Source: RECM01 sp047921215
Lineage (GTDB): Bacteria > Bacteroidota > Rhodothermia > Balneolales > Cyclonatronaceae
Reading direction: 5' to 3'
Assembly (NCBI GenBank): GCA_047921215.1
Contig: JBLRWO010000003.1
Location: forward strand, 120,748-184,747
Length of the DNA: 64,000 nt
Position 1 is the stretch's first letter. Each line of letters opens with the position of its first letter. The notes below the pieces were generated by a model. It saw only the letters and a list, made by a program, of their open reading frames with translations, searched no databases and was not told where the DNA came from. The position numbers and the translations under genes are program-made. Shown here piece after piece: positions 17,559 through 25,397 of the stretch.

Positions 17559-18575
17559 TCACCGGGACTCGAGCAGGCGTAGCTGCCATATATCGCGGTC
17601 ATCCAGTTTGAGCAGGGGCTGCAGTGCCAGGATTCCGGTTATGCCGATGCTTTTTTCGAGAAAACCAAGTTCAACAAGCTGGGCCTGAAGCTCGGCGTCA
17701 AGTTCCGGCATGATGCCGCACTCTTTCATCATCAGCAAACCTTTGGCCTTTAGCGACAGTTCAAGGTAGATACGCAAATAACCCAGAAGGTCGGCCATAA
17801 CCGGACCCTCAAACATGTTCATCAGCGATTCAAGGTAGTTCCCAAGCCTGCTGTCGGAAAGATCGCCGTCCATTATCAGTTGCAACAGTTCCACATCATG
17901 ATCGAGGCCCTGACCCAGCCATTCCCTGGTGTGCTGTTCGCTGCGTTTAAAGATAAAATAGATGAGCGGGGGCAGGGAGAGCAGTATGAGCAGCATGGCC
18001 GTGAGAGGCGGCAGGATGAATTGGTTATACAGACCGTGGATCAATATGGCAGCCAGCAATCCCGGAAGCGCCTTCACCCATGAAGGCCACGTGCGGGTAT
18101 CGTGCATATCTTTGGTGATGATGGCTGCGATGGCAGTTGTACCTCCATGCATCACTGCAGTTCCCATGCCGCGTATCAACCAGGTGAGGGGCCCGGGGTC
18201 CTGCAGGGAGTTCAGGTAATAGATATTTTCGACGATCGCGAATCCGGTGCCTACGGCAAAGCCGAATATGGCTGCATCCACCATAAAACCGACTTTTCGC
18301 GCCCTGATCAGATAGAATACAAAGGCGAACTTTATGATTTCCTCGGTTACCGGTGCCCCAAACCGGGAAAACACAGACAGCTCCATTCCGGTATGCTGCA
18401 TCAGCTGGCTGTTCACGACCAGTGCCGCTGCTGTAGATAAACAGCCCGCAAGTATGGCTATCAACAGATTTTTAAAATTGACAAGCTTGAAGCTGTCGAG
18501 CCAGACCAGGGCGACCAAAAAAATGACGATCGGTACCAGGGCCAGACCTGCTTCAGCCAGGGGCATCAGGTTCAA
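17559..18575 (-). CDS. PrsW-family intramembrane metalloprotease
   Basis: The 338-residue protein has about eight N-terminal membrane helices in residues 1-215. The PrsW/YhfC-type catalytic motifs occur in order: Glu78-Glu79 in PVTEEIIKFAFVF, Glu116 in GFAIVENIYYL, His143 in AVMHGGTTA, and His180 in LIHGLYNQF. These are the acidic and His ligands of the active site in the membrane. The C-terminal ~110 residues are a soluble helical tail (LLQLIMDGDLSDSRLGNY...) not found in short PrsW proteins. PrsW in Bacillus cleaves the anti-sigma factor RsiW; here several anti-sigma proteins are encoded nearby, but no direct link can be shown. It sits upstream of the gamma-glutamyltransferase gene on the same strand. 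Confidence 0.85.
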   Translation of the reverse strand: MNLMPLAEAGLALVPIVIFLVALVWLDSFKLVNFKNLLIAILAGCLSTAAALVVNSQLMQHTGMELSVFSRFGAPVTEEIIKFAFVFYLIRARKVGFMVDAAIFGFAVGTGFAIVENIYYLNSLQDPGPLTWLIRGMGTAVMHGGTTAIAAIITKDMHDTRTWPSWVKALPGLLAAILIHGLYNQFILPPLTAMLLILLSLPPLIYFIFKRSEQHTREWLGQGLDHDVELLQLIMDGDLSDSRLGNYLESLMNMFEGPVMADLLGYLRIYLELSLKAKGLLMMKECGIMPELDAELQAQLVELGFLEKSIGITGILALQPLLKLDDRDIWQLRLLESR

Positions 18576-18889
18576 AAGTTCACCTGTTATGGGTTATGGT
18601 TTAATTAAACAGATTATAACGGATAAAATAATGTATTTGCCGGGATGTTCTTACAGTTTGCATACCGGAGGCCTTTGATAACTTACTATCGCATCAAATC
18701 CTGCCATTAGCCTGTTTTATCACATTGAAACAGAATGCCGGAACTGTCGTTGACGAACGGCACTCATCAATCGATTCCGGTTGACATGAGATTTGCAACG
18801 AACCGGTTTATAAGTCGGGTTTAACTGGCCTTACGATTTATCGAATTTATCGGAGTTCCTGAGGCAGCCTGGTATGGCAGGTCCAACGG

Positions 18890-19057
18890 ATTTGGTGTAT
18901 TTGACTCATTTGGCGGGTCTGGCGGCCTGATGGCTTTGACGGGTCAGCGGGATCTGGCGGATCTTAAGAGTCTGGTCGTTCCAGCCGGTCTGGCGGGTCC
19001 AACGAGTCTAACTGGTTTAGCAGGGTTAGAAGGGTTAGAAGGGTTAGAAGGGTTAGC
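18890..19057. repeat. low-complexity repeat tract ending in four 9-bp units
   Basis: This tract holds degenerate GGCGGGTCTGGCGG-like units (for example GGTCTGGCGGGTCC near 18980), then AGGGTTAGA repeated at 19022, 19031, 19040 and 19049. The last unit overlaps the stop codon of the minus-strand gene ending at 19053. The rest of the 477-bp gap from 18576 shows no gene. Confidence 0.8.
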
Positions 19058-22000
19058 GAAAGATCTTCAAAGATACCATAAACTCATCGCTTGAGAAGCT
19101 TTTCACATCGTAGTCCCATGCCATGGCATAACCGAACGACAAGGTGGCATCCATGATGGAAAACAGCGATATCCTCATGTCGATCTGGGCGCCGGCATTG
19201 TAGAAACGGTTCTGCTGTCGTTCCCTCACGGTTTCTGTTCTGTTCTCCCCGGTAACGGTGGTTGTTATCCACACCGGTTTGTCGAGATTGGTGATTATGC
19301 CCGTTGAAAACAGACTGAGCTGAATCCAGTTGGCATACAGGCTGGTTACACCGGCACGACGGAAACGGATCGGCGGGGTGACCCACTCAACCAGCAGACG
19401 GGTAAAATTGGTACCACCGATGGCGTTCAGATCAACTCCCGGGAACGTATGATAGCTGCGGTAGCGCCGGTTGGCCCGGTAATCGATCCAGTTGTTGCCA
19501 AAACCGCCAAAGTAAAAGTTGCCTAGCGGTTCACGAACCGGGCTGAACGAGTATCCCACCGATGATCTCAGCCAGACCGACGAGTGTTTAATGGGCAGGG
19601 CTATGCCGTAATCCAGGTTTTGAAACACCCGTGGAAAAACAATTCTCTGATCACCCACATTTTCAGCTATGGTGTTGGTATAGGTACCGAGCTGCCATCT
19701 GAATCCTTTTTCGTGGTCTACGGCTCCCAGGGAGTGGAGTGTGCGCTGATAGCTCAGCATGGTTGAGAGCGAAAAAAACTGTCCGAACGAGGTGGTGATA
19801 TTCTGAAATTCCGGCAGCCGTTCCAGTCCGCCATAGTAGGAGAGCGACAGATCCATATCCATAATCCTGGGCGGACTGTAGATCAGGCTCCTTTTGTAAC
19901 CCATACCCACTGAATAGCCCTTGCGACTGGTTTTGGTCGGCCCGAAAAGATCATAGAAATCGCTGGCATTATAATCCGCGAAAAACCTGAGCGAGGTCAT
20001 TTCATACAACCATGACGCGTGGAACTGCTCGTCTGTGTCGAGGCCGGGATGCGGCGACCAGCCGGCCGTAATATTCATTCTTCGTAGCCGCAGCGGATCG
20101 CTGAAATTTAGACTTACACCCCCGGTCACATAGTCTTTATATCCCTGTACAACGGGATAGGCTGATATCAGTGAAAGTTTTCTGCCGGGATTGTAGTCAC
20201 CCCGTGCTATGATAAGCGAATCGGGTTGCAGCGTACCCGGAGCAGGGGGCCTGAGCATCCACCCGGTTACAACAGGATGCTTTTCCACAACTTCCTGTCC
20301 CAGGAAACGGATGGCACTAACCCTTTCGGCAGGTTTGTTTTCGATGCGTACCGGCATAAACCCGTCGCCGGAATATTTAAAGGCAAACAGTGAATCGGCA
20401 CTGTACGGAACAGGACGGAACAACCCGGTTTCAGCGTTGGTGAGCCACCGTATCTCTTTCTGCTCGGTATCATACCGAACAATGTTGGATACACCGGTAT
20501 AGTAGGTCGAACCAACCAGGTATCTGCCATCGGGCGAAAAGACAAATGCCGCGGGAGAACTCACTTCGAAATCGTAAATCTCCTCATAGCTGAAACGCTG
20601 GGCCATCAGGGAATCGACATTCATCATAACCAGCTTTTGGTTTCCGCTCACATCGGCAATTGCGGCACTCAGCCGCTTGCCATCGGGAGATATGTCGATA
20701 TCGAAAATATCTTCCCCATAAGGCATGGAGTGGATCCGGTTCCAGTCGGTGTAGGGAAAGGGAATTCTGACCAGGGATACAATTCCATGATAATGACGTA
20801 CCCCCCAGATCGATCTATCGGCCGGGTTGAAAACAAGGTCGCCCGTTCTCACTTCGCGGATCAGTGTACTGGTTTTTCCTGTTTTCAGGTCGTGTGCCTT
20901 CAGATGGCGCCAGCTGTTGTTGTTGTCTGTATAAAAGATGATCCGGTTATCCGGATCGAAAGCAAGGGAACTCACAAAATGCAGGGCCGGACTTTCGATA
21001 TCAACAACCCTGCGCATGGAACCTGTAGACGGGTTTATTTCGGCAATGTGTGAAATTTCGCCGGGTTTGGCCACAGCGGTATAGATCAGACCGGTTTCTT
21101 TGTCATACACCGGCCGGGATACTCCGCCCAACGGGTGCCTTGCAAGCGGTGTGGTCTCTGTAACCGGGTTTCGTCTGATCCTGGCCAGGTTGGCCACCTG
21201 CCATTCCCGTTCAAAATTAATCCAGTCCGACCAGGCACTGTGCATGGATATTCCAAAAACCTGCCTGAAGTCGGCCGAAAAATAACGTTTGGAGCCCTTC
21301 GAACGGGAGGTCCAGTCAATAAGATGCTGAGGGCTGTACGTGGCTGCCAGGTACGACATAAACCGCGTACCATACATATAGGAGTTACTGCCCACTTCGA
21401 AATCGGTGGTAGTTCCTTCCGATTCCAGCCCGACGGGATCATATATGCGTTGATTATCACGCACCATTGTTCGGAAGCGCATTTCATCATAGGGGCCCAT
21501 CACGCGGCCAATACCGCCCGACATCCAGGTGGTCATGAATTCCGCAATTCCTTCATGGTACCATCGGGGTGAAAAGCGACGCGGGGTGGTTAAATAGGCG
21601 TAGAACAGGCTGATCGGATCCTCTTTTTCAGGATTTACCTTGCCACTGAACATCTTGCGAAAAAAACGGTCTGTCGGGGACGACATATCCAGGGCTACGA
21701 TATGCACCAGTTCGTGGTTCATCAGCACATTTATCCGCTCATTTGCCGGATTGGTTTCAAAGGCGTAGTGGAAGGGGGCTATTCCCATCAGGATGGCATT
21801 TCCCGGTACCGCCGAGGCGCCGGCATTACCGAAATCACCGAAATCCTGCATGATCAGGGTAACGCGTTCATCTGTATTGTACCCGAACAGCCGCTTGTGA
21901 AAAAGCAGCGAATTGGTAAATGAACGAATGGTGTGGTTTACCAGATATTCATGACCGAAATGATAATAGAGCAGCTCTACATCCCGGGTTTCAACCGACT

Positions 22001-22091
22001 GAAACTGTGCCTTGGCGGGCCGGAGTCCTGTCAGGGTAACCATGAACAACAGAATCAGAAGCGGAGGCGACCACAAGCCTTTTTTAATCAT
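19053..22091 (-). CDS. outer-membrane-type protein: metallopeptidase domain, beta-propeller and C-terminal barrel
   Basis: The 1012-residue protein has a signal peptide ending RPAKAQ. A gluzincin peptidase domain follows, with HELVH at 126-130 and a downstream YHEGIAEF (Glu180/Glu184) as third ligand. A TolB/WD40-like propeller occupies ~320-610 (SSLAFDPDNRIIFYTDN, DIDISPDGKRLSAAI, FVFSPDGRYLVGSTYY). From about 650 to the end the chain turns into amphipathic aromatic-rich strands, resembling a surface-antigen barrel and ending in EFMVSLKIFR. This suggests an outer-membrane-anchored peptidase with its catalytic and propeller domains on one face. No partner gene is evident: it lies downstream of the repeat anti-sigma gene, separated by a hairpin. 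The substrate is unknown. Confidence 0.75.
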   Translation of the reverse strand: MIKKGLWSPPLLILLFMVTLTGLRPAKAQFQSVETRDVELLYYHFGHEYLVNHTIRSFTNSLLFHKRLFGYNTDERVTLIMQDFGDFGNAGASAVPGNAILMGIAPFHYAFETNPANERINVLMNHELVHIVALDMSSPTDRFFRKMFSGKVNPEKEDPISLFYAYLTTPRRFSPRWYHEGIAEFMTTWMSGGIGRVMGPYDEMRFRTMVRDNQRIYDPVGLESEGTTTDFEVGSNSYMYGTRFMSYLAATYSPQHLIDWTSRSKGSKRYFSADFRQVFGISMHSAWSDWINFEREWQVANLARIRRNPVTETTPLARHPLGGVSRPVYDKETGLIYTAVAKPGEISHIAEINPSTGSMRRVVDIESPALHFVSSLAFDPDNRIIFYTDNNNSWRHLKAHDLKTGKTSTLIREVRTGDLVFNPADRSIWGVRHYHGIVSLVRIPFPYTDWNRIHSMPYGEDIFDIDISPDGKRLSAAIADVSGNQKLVMMNVDSLMAQRFSYEEIYDFEVSSPAAFVFSPDGRYLVGSTYYTGVSNIVRYDTEQKEIRWLTNAETGLFRPVPYSADSLFAFKYSGDGFMPVRIENKPAERVSAIRFLGQEVVEKHPVVTGWMLRPPAPGTLQPDSLIIARGDYNPGRKLSLISAYPVVQGYKDYVTGGVSLNFSDPLRLRRMNITAGWSPHPGLDTDEQFHASWLYEMTSLRFFADYNASDFYDLFGPTKTSRKGYSVGMGYKRSLIYSPPRIMDMDLSLSYYGGLERLPEFQNITTSFGQFFSLSTMLSYQRTLHSLGAVDHEKGFRWQLGTYTNTIAENVGDQRIVFPRVFQNLDYGIALPIKHSSVWLRSSVGYSFSPVREPLGNFYFGGFGNNWIDYRANRRYRSYHTFPGVDLNAIGGTNFTRLLVEWVTPPIRFRRAGVTSLYANWIQLSLFSTGIITNLDKPVWITTTVTGENRTETVRERQQNRFYNAGAQIDMRISLFSIMDATLSFGYAMAWDYDVKSFSSDEFMVSLKIFR

Positions 22092-22142
22092 ATAGAACGG
22101 ATTGGTTGGTAAAAATAATAACGGAATCCTGAAAACAGATAA

Positions 22143-22173
22143 AGCAGACGGGCTCTTTTCGAACCCGTCTGCT
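22143..22173 (-). terminator. intrinsic-type terminator after the repeat anti-sigma gene
   Basis: A 10-bp perfect stem, AGCAGACGGG (22143-22152) with CCCGTCTGCT (22164-22173), lies about 54 bp beyond the stop at 22227. On the minus strand it is followed by TTTATCTGTTTT, a broken U-run. Confidence 0.7.
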
Positions 22174-22226
22174 CACTTATAACTTTACGTTTCAGCTTAT
22201 TTCATTCAGCTGAGTTTACATACCTG

Positions 22227-23612
22227 TCAGAAATTGTTCCAGCTTACACTTGCTTCGAGTACATCAAATCTGCCTTCGCGCATCAGTACTTCAAATGTGG
22301 AAGAGTTCATCAGGCTTACGAAGTCGGCGTTGCGCATCAGGCCATTGAACGATGGGTTAGACATAACTTCCAGGAAGGTGGCGTCTCTGAAGAGCACTTC
22401 AAACTTGTCGGAGCGCATGATTTGAAGGAAGTCAGGGTTGCGCATCACTTCAAAGTAGCGGTTGTCGCGCATCACCTCGAAGTAGCGGCTGTCGCGCATC
22501 ACTTCAAAGTAGCGGTTGTCGCGCATTACTTCGAAATAGCGGTTGTCGCGCATTACTTCAAAGTAGCGGTTGTCGCGGAGTACTTCAAAATAACGGGTGT
22601 TGCGCATCAGTTCCACAAAAGCAGGGTTCTGCATTACTTCCATGAAATCTGCCCGGTTGGCAAGCTCGGCAAACGTGCTGCTGTTGCCCAGTTCGACGAA
22701 ATCCTGGTTGCGAAGCAATTCAAAATAGGTATCGTTGCGTGCAAGTTCCATGAATGCGGTACTGCGGTTCAGCTCAACAAAAGCCGGGTTATTCATCAGT
22801 TCAAAGTAGGTACTGCTGTTGGCAAGCTCCATGAATGCGTCGCTGCGACCTACTTCGAGAAAACGTACATCTCTGGCCAGTTCGAGGAAGTCGGCACGAT
22901 TGGCGAGTTCGAACCTTTCGGCATTGCGGTTGAGTTCAAACATGGCTGATGCCATCACTTCGAAATTCTCGCTGCGCATCAAGCTGACAAAGTCGGCATC
23001 GCGCATCAATTCGAATACAGCCGGATCACGCATCACTTCGACAAAAGCAGGATTGTTGGCCAATTCCTGAAGCTGGCCGGACTCGAGAACTTTGATGAAA
23101 TCATCACTTTGAAGCAGTTCCTGTATTTCCGGATTATCCAGGGTAACATCGCCGGGCTGGATTTGTGTCTGCCGGTAGCGCTCGGCACGTTCAACCCCAT
23201 CGGTCCCTAAGGTTCCTGCTACATCACTGGCAGAAGGCTGAGGGTAATCAATGGTTACATATACTATAACGGCAGCTATTACAACCAGTCCGGTTATGGA
23301 CGCTGCTATTTTCATTGTTTGGTTCTTTTTTTCTGACATATAGGACTCCGTATGGTTTATCTTGGTTTTTATGCTGTGCATTGAAGCTTTTCCGGCCCGG
23401 GCTGCGATGGCATCCCGGATACCTTTGTGAAGATCTGCGGGCGGTTGTTCTGATTTCAGTGACGGGATGGACTCAGCCAGGGATAGCATGTCCTGGTACA
23501 GGGCTGATGCTTCGGGGTTTGATCTCAGCTCCTTTTCCAGTTCCCGGCGCTCATCTGCCGACAGTACTCCGTCGATAGCGCCCTGAATTTGTTCTTTAAT
23601 CCGTTTATCCAT
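22227..23612 (-). CDS. membrane anti-sigma-like protein with about 30 tandem nonapeptide repeats
   Basis: The 461-residue protein has three parts. Residues 1-60 (IDGVLSADERRELEKELRSN...) resemble the cytoplasmic anti-sigma domain of ECF systems, but without the zinc-binding HxxxCxxC. A single membrane helix (~100-122, IAASITGLVVIAAVIVYVTI) follows. From ~155 to 455 the chain is a continuous array of nine-residue units with consensus [ND]-x-[RAT]-[YF]-[FV]-E-[VL]-M-R, for example NRYFEVMRD, NPAFVELMR, STYFELMNN. Some units are 8 or 10 residues. The repeat part should face the periplasm. The ECF sigma gene lies 220 bp upstream on the same strand, so this is the likely cognate regulator. I do not recognise the repeat; its NP-x-F-x-x-LM phrasing recalls STI1/ubiquilin methionine-rich motifs, which may be coincidence. 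Confidence 0.8.
   Translation of the reverse strand: MDKRIKEQIQGAIDGVLSADERRELEKELRSNPEASALYQDMLSLAESIPSLKSEQPPADLHKGIRDAIAARAGKASMHSIKTKINHTESYMSEKKNQTMKIAASITGLVVIAAVIVYVTIDYPQPSASDVAGTLGTDGVERAERYRQTQIQPGDVTLDNPEIQELLQSDDFIKVLESGQLQELANNPAFVEVMRDPAVFELMRDADFVSLMRSENFEVMASAMFELNRNAERFELANRADFLELARDVRFLEVGRSDAFMELANSSTYFELMNNPAFVELNRSTAFMELARNDTYFELLRNQDFVELGNSSTFAELANRADFMEVMQNPAFVELMRNTRYFEVLRDNRYFEVMRDNRYFEVMRDNRYFEVMRDSRYFEVMRDNRYFEVMRNPDFLQIMRSDKFEVLFRDATFLEVMSNPSFNGLMRNADFVSLMNSSTFEVLMREGRFDVLEASVSWNNF
22437..22595 (-). repeat. near-identical 27-bp DNA repeats encoding NRYFEVMRD
   Basis: Five consecutive 27-bp units start at 22461, 22488, 22515, 22542 and 22569, with a sixth partial unit from 22437. 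They differ by one to five bases each, mostly at third codon positions. They encode the most uniform block of the nonapeptide array, pointing to recent unit duplication. Confidence 0.9.
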
Positions 23613-23832
23613 TTAAATCACCTTTTTAATAAACTCTGGTTACTGTTTCTATCTGTACCAGAAGAAATATCTTCCACACTTTGTCTTAAATACACACAAG
23701 CTTCCAATAAGTTGGTAAAAATTATACAGTCAGATCATGTAAACCAGAATAGAAAGGAATTTAATGGTTGAAAATAAATGACTTAAGATTATTCAATTAT
23801 TTTCCTGCGAGCATCTCCAATTCCAAATCAGG

Positions 23833-24369
23833 CTACTTAACCGCTCTTCCCATGAGGATTTCCCGGAGTTTTATACGAGCCGAGTAAAGTCTTGATTTAA
23901 CCGTTTTTTCATCAATATCCAGGATATCGGCCATCTCCCTGTAGGACAGGTCTTCGAAATGACGCATCACTATTACAGCTCTGTATTCGGGTGAAAGCTG
24001 ATCCATTGCCCTGCCCAGATCCGACTTTTGTTCCGACATGAGCAGCTCTCTGTCGGCCGGTTCCGCCTGCTCATTTACAAGTTTCAGTTCGTAGTGCACC
24101 CTTTTTGACCGTACCATATTCAGGGCTTCGTTCACCATTATTCTGTACAGCCAGCTGAAGAAACGGTATTCGGGCTTATAGTTATGAAGATTTTCCCAGG
24201 CTTTGATAAATGCAGCCTGGGTCACATCGCTGGCATCATCAACATCCCCCACTATCCGCAAAACGGTATTGTACATGGCAAACTGGTGATGTCTCACCAA
24301 TTCATCAAATGCTTCGGTTTCCCCGTTCAAACACTTTTTTACCAGTACCCGACAGTTACGATCATCCAT
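23833..24369 (-). CDS. ECF-type RNA polymerase sigma factor
   Basis: This sigma-70-family factor of about 178 residues has region 2 (FDELVRHHQFAMYNTVLRIV, DASDVTQAAFIKAWENL, FFSWLYRIMVNEALNMVR) and region 4 (LSPEYRAVIVMRHFEDLSY, MADILDIDEKTVKSRLYSAR) without regions 1.1 or 3, as in ECF factors. ATG 24369 (MDDRNCRV) is preferred over the GTG four codons upstream. The next gene on the strand, 220 bp downstream, encodes the membrane repeat protein with an anti-sigma-like N-terminus, so the two form a transmembrane signalling pair. No consensus promoter of its regulon can be assigned from this window. Confidence 0.92.
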   Translation of the reverse strand: MDDRNCRVLVKKCLNGETEAFDELVRHHQFAMYNTVLRIVGDVDDASDVTQAAFIKAWENLHNYKPEYRFFSWLYRIMVNEALNMVRSKRVHYELKLVNEQAEPADRELLMSEQKSDLGRAMDQLSPEYRAVIVMRHFEDLSYREMADILDIDEKTVKSRLYSARIKLREILMGRAVK

Positions 24370-24472
24370 ACAACACAACACCGATTATTATCATGGCTGA
24401 TTTAGTCCCGTAAACCATGAAATATGAAGATTATTTTAAAAATTTCAACTATTAAAATGCAAACAGTCTGTT

Positions 24473-24757
24473 TTACTCGATGTTGAAGATTTTATCGAGG
24501 GATGTAAATCTGAAAACGTCCCTTATATGCTTATTTACATTGGTAATACGCATAACCTTACCTTTTTCCTGCAGCTGCTTGTGGGTTTTTATGAGTATGC
24601 CCAGACCCATACTTGAGATGTAGGCCAGTTCCTGGAAATCGAGTATGGTATCGTCACTCACGTTTTCCAGTTCCCTCATTGCCATTTCTGCCTGTGCGGC
24701 ATCAAAGCGGCCCGACAGGCGGATTATTCCATCCGGTTGGTGATCAATAGTCAACAT
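24473..24757 (-). CDS. STAS-domain anti-sigma factor antagonist
   Basis: The 94-residue protein is a single STAS domain. The first strand reads LTIDHQPDGIIRLSGRFDA, and the phosphorylation-site segment is LDFQELAYISSMGLGILIKT, where a Ser in YISSMG is the expected target of a partner kinase. It lies three bases downstream of the HATPase gene, so the pair is an RsbV/RsbW-like partner switch. The nearby sigma gene at 23833 belongs to the ECF class, which is not normally controlled this way; the controlled target may be another sigma factor or a non-sigma enzyme. Cytoplasmic. Confidence 0.9.
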   Translation of the reverse strand: MLTIDHQPDGIIRLSGRFDAAQAEMAMRELENVSDDTILDFQELAYISSMGLGILIKTHKQLQEKGKVMRITNVNKHIRDVFRFTSLDKIFNIE

Positions 24758-24760
24758 AAT

Positions 24761-25171
24761 TCAACTGCTTAAATTCCTGATTAGAGTAATGATGGTGGTA
24801 TTACCATTTACCTCATGTTTTACTTCATCCATGAACTGATGAACCAGATGAATGCCCAGCCCTCCAATTCTGCCTTCCCGGTGGTATGCATCCAGATCCA
24901 CAGGTTTCACTGCACTAACATCGAACGGTTTGTCCTGATTATCAAACAACCGAACAAGCAACAGGGTGTTATCATACTCAACCTCTATATCAATATCACG
25001 CGTTGCATCCGAGTTGTACTTTACCAGATTGGTAAAGACTTCTTCTACCGACAAATCAATGCTGAACCGGTGTTCATCGCTGATACCATATTCACTGAAG
25101 ACGGCACCGATAAACCCGAAAATTTTATCGAGCTCTCCAAAATCCCGCCTGAACGAATGCATTCGCTTCAT
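24761..25171 (-). CDS. RsbW-like anti-sigma regulatory serine/threonine kinase (HATPase)
   Basis: The 136-residue GHKL ATPase-fold protein has the N-box SVEEVFTNLVKYNSD (Asn for Mg-ATP) and the G-rich lid GRIGGLGIHLVHQFMDEVKHE, typical of the HATPase_c_2 group. These kinases phosphorylate the Ser of a partner STAS protein and bind a sigma factor or effector in competition. Its partner is encoded three bases downstream (24473-24757). It has no sensor or membrane segment, so input must come from a PP2C phosphatase elsewhere; none is in the window. Confidence 0.9.
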   Translation of the reverse strand: MKRMHSFRRDFGELDKIFGFIGAVFSEYGISDEHRFSIDLSVEEVFTNLVKYNSDATRDIDIEVEYDNTLLLVRLFDNQDKPFDVSAVKPVDLDAYHREGRIGGLGIHLVHQFMDEVKHEVNGNTTIITLIRNLSS

Positions 25172-25397
25172 ATGAATTGTACATCCCGGTTTACCTGTTC
25201 AAAATTCAGACCCAATGTATTGTTTATTCTGATTGAAAAAAAAATGAATGTAAACCGGCCAGGGGTATTATGCAAGATGTCCTGCCGTGTTACCTTTTGA
25301 ATCACTCAGACAGGATGCACTATGCAGGAGTTCCACGAAAAGCCGGGGTTACATTCCTTTTCGATCCCGGGAATATACCTGCAGGCAGGCATACCGT

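Noticed and set aside
22437..22595. CRISPR-like regular repeats
   Set aside because: There are no spacers; the 27-bp units are contiguous, in frame and encode a peptide repeat.
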